Shown: positions 1-7,313, numbered from the stretch's first letter. The stretch is DNA of 11,610 nucleotides from JBFLVN01 sp040758475 (GCA_040758475.1 JBFLVN010000114.1:1-11610), one strand, 5' to 3'. Translations and numbers: made by a program. The notes: generated by a model not told the origin, from the sequence alone.

Positions 1-71
1 GGGGGAGGTGGGCGAAGCCCGGAGGGGGTTTGCTTTTCAAGGCGGCCACAAGGCCTCGGAGTGAGGTGTGC

Positions 72-77
72 TATCTT
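72..77 (+). promoter_or_regulatory. possible -10 box of the peptidase/recO operon
   Basis: TATCTT lies in the context GTGTGCTATCTTTTT, which resembles the GTGTGCTATACT context before the 6S RNA at 7061-7070. I see no -35 box at the right distance. A start site 6-7 bases downstream of the box would fall at or next to the ATG at 84, so the message could be leaderless. This rests on one hexamer only. Confidence 0.35.
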
Positions 78-83
78 TTTCGC

Positions 84-1550
84 ATGCCCTCTCGGTCTTC
101 CCGCGCCAAACTCTTCGCGCTCCTAGCCACGGCGGCCGTGGGCGGAGCGATTACGGGGGCGTTCGTTTATTTCATTTCCCGTCCGAAGAGCATTTCTCCA
201 CCCAAGCCCGCTATCCCGGCGCCAGCGCCGGTGCTCGCCGTTCCCCCGGAGGCGTGGAGTTCCTCGTTCCAGGGGGACGACCTCGTGCTCCGGTGGTATT
301 CCCAGGGAAAATCACCCGAAGCGGGCGAAGACATCGTTTTCGCCCGGTCGCTCCTGGACCGGGTGCCGGACCTTTCGGAGCGGGTGGGCCGCTTCCTCTC
401 CGCCGCGAAAGAAGGCGATTGGGGCCGGGCAAATCAGCAACTCGAATCACTCGCCGAAGCGGCGGGTGGATGGGGGACGCCCCCTTTCGGAAGGCTCCGG
501 GAACTCTCCCGCCGAGAGTGGGCCCTTCAACTTCTCGCGGAAAAGAACACCGCCCAGGCCGTTCTCGTTTTGCTCGACCTGGAAGCCCTCTCTCCCGAAG
601 ACCGGGCCTACGACCGGGAACTGGGGATCGCCTACCTGCGCCTCGGGGACAAGGAAAAAGCCTACGACAATCTTCTTTCCCATTACGAACGCACGGGTTC
701 CTCCCGGGGATTCGCCTACGAGCTGGCCGAACTCGCCTATTACCGGCACGACCTTCCCCGGGCCCGGGAGCTTCTTTCCAAGGAGGAGCCCGGGAGGCGG
801 GAAGGGGACGTCCGGCAACTCCGGGCGAAGCTCGAGCAGGAGTTTGGGATCGAATCGGAGTTCCGCGAAACGCTCGGAGACGAGGACGGGCATTTCCGCG
901 TCCTCTTCGATGGGGCCCAGAACGCCCAGGCGGCCTACGGGGCCCGGACGATCCTGGAGCAAGCCCGGCGGGACGTGGGGCGGGCCTTGGATTTCTTGCC
1001 CCAGGACAAGATCGGCGTCGTCCTCTACACGAAGGTCCAGTACCGGAGCGCCTTGAACGCGCCCGATTGGGCCGGCGCGCTTTACGATGGGAAAATCCGG
1101 CTCCCGACGGGTGGCCTTGGCAGCACGGCCTATCCCTTGAAGGACACGATTTACCACGAATACGTCCACGCGGCCGTAAACCGTTTGGGAGGCGAGAACG
1201 TCCCGGCCTGGCTCCACGAAGGGCTCGCCCAGGCGCTCGAGCCCGCGGCGCGGGCGTACCGTTTCCAGGAGTACGACATCCAGGGGCGAGGGAGCTTCCC
1301 GATCTCACGTCTCGAACGGACTTTCTCCGGGCTTTCGGGACCGGCCGTGCCCATCGCTTACGGGACGTCCAAGTCGTTCGTGGGGTACCTCCTCCAGCAG
1401 CACGGCGGGATGAGAAAGATCAAGGCGCTCCTGGCGGAACTCTCGGAGGGAGCTACGCCTTCTTCGGCGCTCAGGAACGTCTATGGACTCGACGAGGACG
1501 TTCTCAACCAGCGGTGGCGGGAAGCGGTGGAGCGGTCGGCCAGGAAATGA
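84..1550 (+). CDS. membrane-anchored TPR protein with peptidase MA-like metalloprotease domain
   Basis: This 488-aa protein is probably a zinc metallopeptidase held in the inner membrane and facing the periplasm. Residues 1-9 are basic (MPSRSSRAK) and are followed by a hydrophobic segment to about residue 31, which looks like a signal anchor. A Pro/Ala-rich stretch follows, then helical TPR-like repeats at about 90-265, for example GIAYLRLGDKEKAYDNLL. The C-terminal domain carries HEYVH (H358, E359, H362) and, 16 residues on, WLHEGLAQ with E379. This is the HExxH plus downstream glutamate layout of gluzincins such as peptidase MA-like proteins. The ATG at 84 is preferred because it gives a clean signal anchor. 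A TTG at 30 in the same frame would add 18 residues, and a GGAGG lies only four bases before it. The stop overlaps the recO start (ATGA), so the two are probably co-transcribed. The substrate is unknown. Confidence 0.8.
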   Translation: MPSRSSRAKLFALLATAAVGGAITGAFVYFISRPKSISPPKPAIPAPAPVLAVPPEAWSSSFQGDDLVLRWYSQGKSPEAGEDIVFARSLLDRVPDLSERVGRFLSAAKEGDWGRANQQLESLAEAAGGWGTPPFGRLRELSRREWALQLLAEKNTAQAVLVLLDLEALSPEDRAYDRELGIAYLRLGDKEKAYDNLLSHYERTGSSRGFAYELAELAYYRHDLPRARELLSKEEPGRREGDVRQLRAKLEQEFGIESEFRETLGDEDGHFRVLFDGAQNAQAAYGARTILEQARRDVGRALDFLPQDKIGVVLYTKVQYRSALNAPDWAGALYDGKIRLPTGGLGSTAYPLKDTIYHEYVHAAVNRLGGENVPAWLHEGLAQALEPAARAYRFQEYDIQGRGSFPISRLERTFSGLSGPAVPIAYGTSKSFVGYLLQQHGGMRKIKALLAELSEGATPSSALRNVYGLDEDVLNQRWREAVERSARK

Positions 1551-2323
1551 AGCCCCCAGCAAACCGCCGGGCCGAGGCCCTTGTCCTCCGGCGCACGGCC
1601 TACGGCGATGCCGATTGGATCGTAACCCTCTTTTCCCGCGAGGAAGGGCTCGTGCGGGCCGTGGCGAAGAACGCCCGGGCCTCGCGCAAGCGTTTTGGCG
1701 GCGCGCTCGATCTTTTTTCCCGCGTGCGGATCGACACCAAGGCGCCCGTCCACGGGAGGAGCGAGGCCCTCTGGCGCCTCGAATCGGCTGAATTGCTGGA
1801 CGCTCATCTTTCCCTTCGCAGCTCCCTTGAAGCCCTCGAAGCGGCGAGCCATGCCTGCCGGGCCGTGGGCGCGCTCCTTCACGAGCACGAGCCCTCGGCC
1901 GCGCTCTTCGAGAATCTCTGCCTCTTTCTTTCGGGCACCGGCCGGAGTGGGGAAGGGGAAGTGCCCGCCGAACTCGCCCGCCTCTGGGCGCTCCTCCGCG
2001 TGCTGGATGCCGCCGGATTCGCGCCGCTTTTGGGGGAGTGCGTGCGCTGCGGGCGTACTTTGGGTGAACACCGCTCAGCGGCTTTCAGCGCCGCCGAGGG
2101 CGGCCTCGTCTGCGGCGAGTGCCAGCACGGGGAAGGGGCCCAGGTCCTGCCGCCCGCGGGGGTTCGCGTTCTCCGGGAGATTGCGTCCGTCACCTTTGGA
2201 GAACTCCCGTCGGTGCGGATCACGCCGCGGGGACGGGCGCAGCTCCTTCGCCTCGTCTCCGATTTCCTCGACTACCGGGCGGGAAAATCCCTGCGCGGCC
2301 GCCGCCGTGCGTCAAACGTTTGA
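1547..2323 (+). CDS. recO: DNA repair protein RecO
   Basis: RecO (258 aa) loads RecA onto SSB-coated single-stranded DNA together with RecR in the RecF pathway of gap repair. The N-terminal OB-fold region (about 8-80) contains the typical opening EALVLRRTAYGDADWIVTLF and REEGLVRAVAKNARASRKRF, matching family segments on switching to RecO and the basic DNA-binding patch. The middle is helical, and a four-cysteine zinc site (C165, C168, C189, C192, as CVRC and CGEC) sits where RecO proteins carry theirs. Length is normal for the family (about 240-260). The ATG overlaps the stop of the upstream peptidase gene, implying translational coupling; an AGGA lies just before it. Pairing recO with an MA-type peptidase is positional only, and I infer no shared function. 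Confidence 0.93.
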   Translation: MKPPANRRAEALVLRRTAYGDADWIVTLFSREEGLVRAVAKNARASRKRFGGALDLFSRVRIDTKAPVHGRSEALWRLESAELLDAHLSLRSSLEALEAASHACRAVGALLHEHEPSAALFENLCLFLSGTGRSGEGEVPAELARLWALLRVLDAAGFAPLLGECVRCGRTLGEHRSAAFSAAEGGLVCGECQHGEGAQVLPPAGVRVLREIASVTFGELPSVRITPRGRAQLLRLVSDFLDYRAGKSLRGRRRASNV

Positions 2324-2348
2324 ATCTGGCGGCCAAAGCCGCTAGGTT
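2320..2348 (+). promoter_or_regulatory. possible sigma70-type promoter before the 447-aa gene
   Basis: TTGAAT (2320-2325), a 17-base spacer and TAGGTT (2343-2348) lie at the recO end. Four and three positions match the consensus hexamers. The start codon is 95 bases further on, leaving room for an untranslated leader that holds a second small inverted repeat (CCGGG AAT CCCGG, 2361-2373). Confidence 0.3.
2327..2344 (+). terminator. hairpin just after recO, possible weak terminator
   Basis: TGGCGGC (2327-2333) pairs with GCCGCTA (2338-2344) around a CAAA loop, seven pairs including one G-U. It starts three bases after the recO stop. There is no T-run, only GGTTCCGTCTT, so intrinsic termination would be weak. 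It overlaps the possible promoter described next. Confidence 0.35.
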
Positions 2349-2443
2349 CCGTCTTACGGGCCGGGAATCCCGGATAGAACAATTGCGGGGATGGGGCCCT
2401 TCGCCGGATTCACGGTGAAGGGGAAGGACCGCTATCGAGCCGC

Positions 2444-3787
2444 ATGTCCCAAGTCCAGTTCACCGTTATTTCCAAGGGCACCGGGAGGGAAAAATACCAC
2501 CTGGTGATCAACGTGGGCGGACCCGCTCCCGAGTACTGCCTCGTTTTCGTCGTGGGGGCCCAGAACGGCCAGTCCGTCATCCAGGACGCCAAGCAAGCCC
2601 GCTTCGACGATGTAAAGAATTATCTCCTCGATATCTTCCGCCGCGATACCACGACCACGACGTTGAGCTGCGCCATGCCCCCTTCGGAACTCGTCACGGA
2701 GAAAGTCTCCCGGATTTTTCAGCTTCTCGCCGCCCGGACGCTTGGAGTTCCCCCCGATGCGCCCGTGGGGGGGCTCGATCGCGTCGCCAAGTACATGACC
2801 GGCGCCCAGGGGAAGACGGCCTGGGGGGAAGTTTTGCAGGAGGTCCGCGTGGACCGGGCCGTCAAGGCGACGGTCGATTCGAGCGGCCACCAGGAAGAGG
2901 CGAGCGTTTCGGACCTCATGGGCCGCACCCGGCCGCCCGACCTGGGCCCCAAGCCCACCGCCAAGCCGGCGCCCAAACCCGCCGCGCCGCGCCGCCCCCT
3001 TCCCGACGAGGACGAAGGGGCCTTCGATTCGCTCCTGGGGGACGGCCCCGCCGCTGCTCCCGCCGCGGCACCGGCCGAGCAGAAAGCCGCAGCCCTTCCC
3101 AAGCTTGAAAAGCTTTCGGGCGTCGAGGGGAAGCTTGTTTTCTTTACGGCCCGGTATTCGAAAATCCTCTCCGAGTTCGGGGAAGAAGCGCGCAAGACGG
3201 GACCGGTTCCGGAGAAACTCGGCGGACCCGCCGACAAGGCGGCCGATCTCCTAAAGAAACTTCTCAAGGACGTCACGGCGATCCCGCCCGAATTCCACAC
3301 TTCCAAGAATTTCGCGAAAGTTCCCTCTCTCAACTCCCTCTACATCCGGGAACTCCACTTCAACCTCCCGGAGTTCAAGGAGAAGAGCAAGAGCGAGATC
3401 GTCCGGCTCCTTTCAATGGAGCTTACCCAGAGCACCAAGAAGGAGCCCGAATCCCTCTCGGTCCAGTTTCTCTACAAGGCCCGTTTCGACCTGCCCCCGG
3501 ATCTGGGCGATCCCCTCCGCGACCTGCTCCGGTTTTCCTTCGGCAAGCCCGTGCAGCTCGAAGAGAACTTCCCTTACATCACGCGGAAAGTGGATCTGAC
3601 CAAGCTCTATTACAAGTACACCCGTCCCGAGGGCGGGGCGCCCCTCGTAACTGATATCTTCTGTTTTAGGGAATTGGACGGCCGCGCGGGCCTCGTCTAT
3701 CTGCCCTACGATTATTTGGGAACGGGCGTCATGAACCAGCTGGTCAAGGACTTCTTCGCCAGGCCTTGGACCCAGGCAACAAGATAA
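2444..3787 (+). CDS. hypothetical protein, two domains with Pro/Ala linker
   Basis: I do not recognise this 447-aa family. The N-terminal part (about 1-150) is a compact alpha/beta region beginning MSQVQFTVISKGTGREKYHL, without signal peptide or membrane segment, so it is probably cytoplasmic. Residues about 164-215 form a low-complexity linker rich in Pro, Ala and Lys, with an acidic patch (DEDEGAFDSLLGDG). The C-terminal part (about 220-447) is helical at first, then contains FNLPEFKEKSKSEIVRLLSM and ends in an alpha/beta segment around GLVYLPYDYLGTGVMNQLVK. No catalytic motif is evident. Codon use is the same GC-rich style as its neighbours and the ATG is the only start in frame, but no good ribosome site precedes it (GGAAGGA is about 15 bases away). 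It faces ubiB tail to tail with 25 bases between the stops. It could be an adaptor or regulatory protein; that is a guess from its architecture. Confidence 0.8.
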   Translation: MSQVQFTVISKGTGREKYHLVINVGGPAPEYCLVFVVGAQNGQSVIQDAKQARFDDVKNYLLDIFRRDTTTTTLSCAMPPSELVTEKVSRIFQLLAARTLGVPPDAPVGGLDRVAKYMTGAQGKTAWGEVLQEVRVDRAVKATVDSSGHQEEASVSDLMGRTRPPDLGPKPTAKPAPKPAAPRRPLPDEDEGAFDSLLGDGPAAAPAAAPAEQKAAALPKLEKLSGVEGKLVFFTARYSKILSEFGEEARKTGPVPEKLGGPADKAADLLKKLLKDVTAIPPEFHTSKNFAKVPSLNSLYIRELHFNLPEFKEKSKSEIVRLLSMELTQSTKKEPESLSVQFLYKARFDLPPDLGDPLRDLLRFSFGKPVQLEENFPYITRKVDLTKLYYKYTRPEGGAPLVTDIFCFRELDGRAGLVYLPYDYLGTGVMNQLVKDFFARPWTQATR

Positions 3788-3812
3788 AGAACCCTCAGTT
3801 TCTTGGTGGAAT

Positions 3813-5252
3813 CTAGTTCGCCGCTGCCCCGGCCGCTTTGGCTTCGGCGGCTTTTCTCTTTTGGAGGAGCTGTACGCCTTCGATGATGAATCCGACGAGG
3901 CGAGGGTCGGTGAAGATGTTCAAATTGGGCGCCAGGGCCTTGGCGTAGCGGTCGAAGTAGAGAAGCTGCTTGGTAATCAGGATGAATTCCCGGGGGAGGC
4001 GCATGCGGTGCTTGACCGAGACGCGCAGGACTTCCGGGAGAAGGTCGCGGATCTTGAAGTCGGCGTAGGATTTGGAGAGCCAAGGCGAGTAGCACCGCTT
4101 CAAATCTTCGGCGAAGGCTTCGATATCCACCTTGCCCGCGTCCACGGAGCCCATGTTCGCGAGAATCTGGGCGAGCTTTTTAAAGTTTCCGCCCTGGAAG
4201 GCCATGATGTACTCGGTGACCATGTGGCGTTGGGTGTCGTTGAAGCGGCCGATGATGCCGAAATCGAGAAAGCCCACGCGCCCGTCGGAAAGAAGCATGA
4301 GATTGCCGGCGTGGACGTCGCCGTGAAAGAAGCCTTCGAGGATGACGCTCTGGAACCAGCCGCGGAGGCCGTTTACGAGTTTTTCCTCGGCGTTGTAGGG
4401 GCTCGCCAGGATGGCCTTCGTGTCGTCCACCCGCCAGCCGCGGAACCGCTCCATGGTGAGGACGCGCTTGGTCGTGTAGTCCCACTGGACGAGGGGGGCG
4501 ACGACCGCCGAATTACCGGCGAATTTCAGGATTTCGTTGAACTGGTCCATGTTCCGGCCTTCGAGCCGGAAGTCGAGTTCTTCGAAGATGGTGAGAGTGA
4601 AGTCCTCTACGACGCCCGTCGGGTTGGCGAGGTCCGCGTGGGGGATAATTTTCTCCACGAGGCGGGCGATGATCATCATGATCTTCGTATCCGCCCGGAC
4701 GAGGGGTTCGATCGCGGGGCGCTGTACTTTTACGACCACTTCTTCGCCCGAGGGGAGGGTGGCGAAGTGGACCTGGGCGATGCTGGCGGCGGCGACGGGT
4801 TTGGGATCGAGCGTGGCGAAGACCTCCGTGTGGGGCCGGCCGAACTCTTCTTTCAGAATCTGCTGGACCTGCTCGAAGGGGAAGGGCGGAACCCGGTCCA
4901 GGCACTTGCGGAATTCTTCCGAATATTCTTTGGGAAAGAGCCCTTCGCTTGAAGCGATGATCTGGGCGAGCTTGATGAAGGTCGGCCCCAGGTCCTCGAA
5001 TGCCAGGCGCATCCACACGGGCCGGGTGAGCTTCTGGTATTCAGCGCTCCGGCCCGCCAGCACGTACCACAAGCGCCGGAGGCCCAGGCGATCGGCCGCC
5101 CCGAGGAGCGCGTATTTAAGGAGCGTCCACTGGACGACCAGCCATCGCCAAAGGAGCCGCAGTACACCCACTTGGGAAAGCCTCTCTCTAGCGGTTCCCG
5201 GAAAGGCCGCTCGAAGCGATTGGAAAAACCAAAGGCGGCCCGAAGGTACCAC
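3813..5252 (-). CDS. UbiB/ABC1 (AarF) family atypical kinase
   Basis: This is a 479-aa member of the ABC1/UbiB/COQ8 family, atypical protein-kinase-like ATPases that support isoprenoid quinone synthesis or other lipid processes at the membrane. Family marks in order are the N-terminal signature TFIKLAQ (92-97 region), DRVPPFP (119-125), the Ala-rich nucleotide loop VAAASIAQVH (153-162), lysine K175 in VVVKVQRP, ELDF (225-228), the catalytic-loop equivalent FHGDVHAGN (309-317) and the metal-binding DFG (330-332). The usual KxGQ signature reads KLAQ here. Residues 30-50 are hydrophobic. The C-terminus ends in an Ala/Lys-rich tail, without the transmembrane pair found in E. coli UbiB. The start is a GTG with weak upstream signals, so the first residues are uncertain. 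It follows the secreted TIM-barrel gene by 48 bases on the same strand. No ubiquinone or menaquinone gene is visible nearby, so I give no gene symbol. Confidence 0.9.
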   Translation of the reverse strand: MVPSGRLWFFQSLRAAFPGTARERLSQVGVLRLLWRWLVVQWTLLKYALLGAADRLGLRRLWYVLAGRSAEYQKLTRPVWMRLAFEDLGPTFIKLAQIIASSEGLFPKEYSEEFRKCLDRVPPFPFEQVQQILKEEFGRPHTEVFATLDPKPVAAASIAQVHFATLPSGEEVVVKVQRPAIEPLVRADTKIMMIIARLVEKIIPHADLANPTGVVEDFTLTIFEELDFRLEGRNMDQFNEILKFAGNSAVVAPLVQWDYTTKRVLTMERFRGWRVDDTKAILASPYNAEEKLVNGLRGWFQSVILEGFFHGDVHAGNLMLLSDGRVGFLDFGIIGRFNDTQRHMVTEYIMAFQGGNFKKLAQILANMGSVDAGKVDIEAFAEDLKRCYSPWLSKSYADFKIRDLLPEVLRVSVKHRMRLPREFILITKQLLYFDRYAKALAPNLNIFTDPRLVGFIIEGVQLLQKRKAAEAKAAGAAAN

Positions 5253-5300
5253 CCGCGCTTCCCAAGGTAAAGAGATGTGAAGGGCTTTGGGAGGCTGCCG

Positions 5301-6407
5301 CTATTTTTCCTGCCAGCCGAGCGCCCGCGCCACGGTTCGCCAGTCTTCGGGCTGGGTCGTCCAGGCGGCATAGAACGCGAGCCCCTTGATCTGTTTTTTC
5401 TCGGGGCCAAGTCCCTCAAACGCCCGCAAAAACCCCCTCGCGCTAGCCGCCGCCGTCTCGGCCGCGGGATCGTGCCAGCCCGTGCGCTCCCGGTACGTGG
5501 GGGCGCCGATGAAGATTTCGCAGGAGGGGTTGGCCCGGTGGACGTGCCGGGCGAGAAGGCGCGTCTGTGTTTCGACGAAGTCCTCATACAAGGAAGCGTC
5601 TTTCGCGGCGGTGTCGTAGGTCATGAAGGCGATCTGATCGACCCGCCGCGCCACTTCGGCAAGATACTCGGAGCTCCAGAACCGCTCCCGGAGGCCCGCG
5701 ACGCGGGAGAGTTCCTCGTCCACCATCGTTCCGGCGAAGGAGAGCATCTTGCCCCGGAGTTTCGGGCGTACTTTATCGAGCAGTTCGAGGACGCGAGGAT
5801 CGCCTTCCAAGGTGGGTTCGATGTTGAAGTGGACGCCGTCGAAACTGGCGTCTTCCTGCGAGAGTCTCTCGCCTAGCCACGCCGCCGCCTCCAGGGCGCG
5901 AGGGTCCGAGAGATCGATTTTCCCCCGGTCCCAGCCTTTCCGGACGCCGCCCACCCAGGCGAGAATCCGGGGCGGCGGCCCGAAGCGGGCGAGTTCGTAC
6001 CGGAGCCGCCGGATGGGAATCCATTCATCGCCCGCCTTTTCCCGCAGGCGGCCCAGCGGGCTTTCGGGCAGGAGAGGCCAGAGAGGGAGCCGCCCCATGT
6101 CCCCCATGGAACCCACGAAGACGAACACCGTGTCCACGCGGTTTTCGGCCAGTGTGCGGGCGAAATCGCGGAATTCTTCCGTCAACAAAGGGGGCGGGCG
6201 ATCGCCGTAGGGCGAAGTGACCGGAGAAAAATGCGCCTTCGCCCCCGCGAACCAGGAGTACCCCGCCCAGACGGCATGGGAGAAACGGGAGGGCGTCTGA
6301 ACCTTGGCCGGAGGGATGTCGAGGGCGTAGATGCTTTGCGCGCCGAGGGCGAGAAAGAAAGCGGCCAGTAGCGCCGTTGAATGAAACCGCTGGAGAGGTT
6401 TTTCCAT
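5301..6407 (-). CDS. secreted TIM-barrel protein, GH18/GH85-like
   Basis: This 368-aa protein is predicted to be exported: MEKPLQRFHSTALLAAFFLA is a basic-then-hydrophobic signal peptide, with possible cleavage near residue 28 (SIYA-LD). The mature part looks like a beta/alpha barrel. VDTVFVFVG (91-99), RILAWVGG (147-154), FDGVHFNIEP (189-198), MLSFAGTMVD (221-230), QIAFMTYDT (259-267), EIFIGAPTY (297-305) and KGLAFYAAWT (341-350) fit successive strands. FDGVHFNIE aligns with the GH18 catalytic motif DxxDxDxE: D190, H193 and N195 fall at the three Asp positions and E197 at the general acid. The Asn-x-Glu pair is reminiscent of GH85 endo-beta-N-acetylglucosaminidases. FMTYD matches the later GH18 strand with Met-x-Tyr-Asp. 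The reading frame extends upstream to 6578, but the ATG at 6407 puts the signal peptide at the true N-terminus. Substrate is unknown; a carbohydrate or cell-wall role is inferred. Confidence 0.72.
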   Translation of the reverse strand: MEKPLQRFHSTALLAAFFLALGAQSIYALDIPPAKVQTPSRFSHAVWAGYSWFAGAKAHFSPVTSPYGDRPPPLLTEEFRDFARTLAENRVDTVFVFVGSMGDMGRLPLWPLLPESPLGRLREKAGDEWIPIRRLRYELARFGPPPRILAWVGGVRKGWDRGKIDLSDPRALEAAAWLGERLSQEDASFDGVHFNIEPTLEGDPRVLELLDKVRPKLRGKMLSFAGTMVDEELSRVAGLRERFWSSEYLAEVARRVDQIAFMTYDTAAKDASLYEDFVETQTRLLARHVHRANPSCEIFIGAPTYRERTGWHDPAAETAAASARGFLRAFEGLGPEKKQIKGLAFYAAWTTQPEDWRTVARALGWQEK

Positions 6408-6443
6408 TGGTGAACGGCTTAAACCCGCCGCCTTCGGTGCGGC

Positions 6444-6473
6444 TTGACCCTTCCGGCGGAGCAACGGTAGTCT
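6444..6473 (+). promoter_or_regulatory. promoter of zapB-zapA
   Basis: TTGACC (6444-6449), an 18-base spacer and TAGTCT (6468-6473) precede zapB by 25 bases. The -35 matches five of six consensus positions; the -10 is weaker. A small hairpin, GCCGC (6427-6431) with GCGGC (6439-6443), lies directly upstream, between this promoter and the divergent minus-strand gene starting at 6407. Confidence 0.5.
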
Positions 6474-6498
6474 CGCGGGCGAAGGGACTTCCACTTCC

Positions 6499-6711
6499 AT
6501 GCCAGCGGATTGGAACCGGCTCGAAGCCAAAGTGGGCGAGCTTTTGGGGGCCGTCGCTTCCCTGCGAGCCGACGGCAAACGGCTCTCCTCCGAGAATGAA
6601 GACCTCCGCCGGCGGCTTGCCCGCTATGAAAGCGAGCGGGAGAGCCTTCGCGGCCAATTGGATGGTGTGCTCGCGGATCTCAAATCCCTGGAGGAGTCCT
6701 CTGGTGGCTAA
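6499..6711 (+). CDS. zapB: ZapB-like cell division coiled-coil protein
   Basis: This is a 70-aa acidic protein predicted to be one continuous coiled coil. Leu, Val and Ala recur at heptad positions from RLEAKVGELLGAVASL to LDGVLADLKSLEE, with charged residues between them. Size and position directly before zapA match the small coiled-coil division proteins annotated as ZapB, which in E. coli bridges ZapA/FtsZ to MatP. Coiled coils are easily confused, so the name rests mainly on the neighbour. An AGGG about ten bases upstream can serve as ribosome site. The gene overlaps zapA by eight bases. Confidence 0.7.
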   Translation: MPADWNRLEAKVGELLGAVASLRADGKRLSSENEDLRRRLARYESERESLRGQLDGVLADLKSLEESSGG

Positions 6712-7006
6712 GGCCGAAGCGCGGCGCGCTGGCGGTGATTCGAAGACCGTGAGCGTCCAGGTGGCGGGCCGGGAGTACCGCCTCAAGACGGGGGGCGATG
6801 AAACTCTCGCTTTGGAAGCCGCTCGCATGGTCAACCAGGAAATCGAGCGGGCGGCGGGCGCCAAGGGGGGCGGGGATTCCTTCGTGTTGGCCGCCCTGAA
6901 CCTGGCTGGCGAAATCGTGCGCCTCCGGCAGGAAGCCCTCGAAACCGAGGAAGAGAGCCGCGCCAAACTCCAGGACATCCTTGCCCGGATCGACCGGGTG
7001 CTTTAG
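6704..7006 (+). CDS. zapA: cell division protein ZapA
   Basis: ZapA (100 aa) binds FtsZ filaments and promotes their bundling in the division ring. The N-terminal globular part contains VSVQVAGREYRLKTGGDE, matching the family pattern of a beta strand, G-x-x-Y-x-L/I and an acidic turn, followed by a helix (ALEAARMVNQEIERA). The second half is a long helix with VLAALNLAGEIVRLRQEALE, the typical ZapA dimerising and tetramerising coiled coil. Translation begins at a GTG at 6704 with a strong GGAGGAG (6690-6696) seven bases before it, inside the end of zapB, so the two are translationally coupled. The gene is followed by 6S RNA, as in many proteobacteria. Confidence 0.88.
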   Translation: MAKAEARRAGGDSKTVSVQVAGREYRLKTGGDETLALEAARMVNQEIERAAGAKGGGDSFVLAALNLAGEIVRLRQEALETEEESRAKLQDILARIDRVL

Positions 7007-7064
7007 AGCCCTCCACGGCCTTCGACCCAGGTTCTCCCCTCATTCCCGGGAAACACCCGTGTGC

Positions 7065-7070
7065 TATACT
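7065..7070 (+). promoter_or_regulatory. -10 box of the 6S RNA promoter
   Basis: TATACT is five of six to consensus and sits in GTGTGCTATACTCC. The expected start is near 7077, just before the outermost pairing of the 6S RNA. The -35 region (about 7042-7047, ATTCCC) is not consensus. Confidence 0.55.
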
Positions 7071-7077
7071 CCTCCCC

Positions 7078-7313
7078 CAGGAGGTAAGGATTTCTGCGGC
7101 GCACGTGATTGGGCGACCGAAATTACTGAACCAATGGAAATCTGATCAGGGAGCTGTCCCTGCGGGGGGCGGCGGGAGCCTCCCAGCGGAAGCGCCTCCG
7201 GGCCTTTCGCTTGCGACTGGGGCACCCAAGGACCCCGCAAATGGCGCCCACCTACTTACGTAGGTTCAGAATTTCCCCGCCCACACGGCGCAGGTGGTGC
7301 CTTGCCCGCTTTT
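7078..7313 (+). ncRNA. ssrS: 6S RNA (SsrS)
   Basis: 6S RNA binds the sigma70-type RNA polymerase holoenzyme by imitating an open promoter and lowers transcription in stationary phase. The call rests on position between zapA and 5-formyltetrahydrofolate cyclo-ligase, and on a fold I could pair by eye. The closing stem is built from 7083-7089 with 7300-7306, 7094-7098 with 7289-7293, 7104-7107 with 7284-7287, 7111-7115 with 7278-7282, 7119-7124 with 7270-7275, and CTGAACC 7126-7132 with GGTTCAG 7263-7269. After a large central bubble the upper arm pairs 7161-7167 with 7233-7239, 7182-7186 with 7217-7221 and 7190-7194 with 7208-7212. The 3' side of the bubble holds the hairpin ACCTAC TTAC GTAGGT (7250-7265), which competes with the last closing helix, as expected for the product-RNA release switch. 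At about 235 nt it is longer than the 184 nt of E. coli. The ends are estimated. Confidence 0.88.

Noticed and set aside
1..40. GGGC GAA GCCC hairpin followed by T-rich bases at the window edge, possible terminator of an upstream gene
   Set aside because: The stem has four pairs only and the upstream sequence is not available.
68..1546. Long upstream extension of the recO frame through the peptidase gene
   Set aside because: RecO homology begins at the ATG at 1547; the extension is Arg/Pro/Gly-rich shadow of the peptidase frame.
3788..3812. Terminator between the convergent genes
   Set aside because: Only a five-pair A/T stem (AAGAA/TTCTT) is possible, without a useful T-run; too weak to call.
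3861..4952. 363-codon plus-strand frame across ubiB
   Set aside because: Shadow of the UbiB coding sequence, with acidic repetitive composition typical of reversed GC-rich codons.
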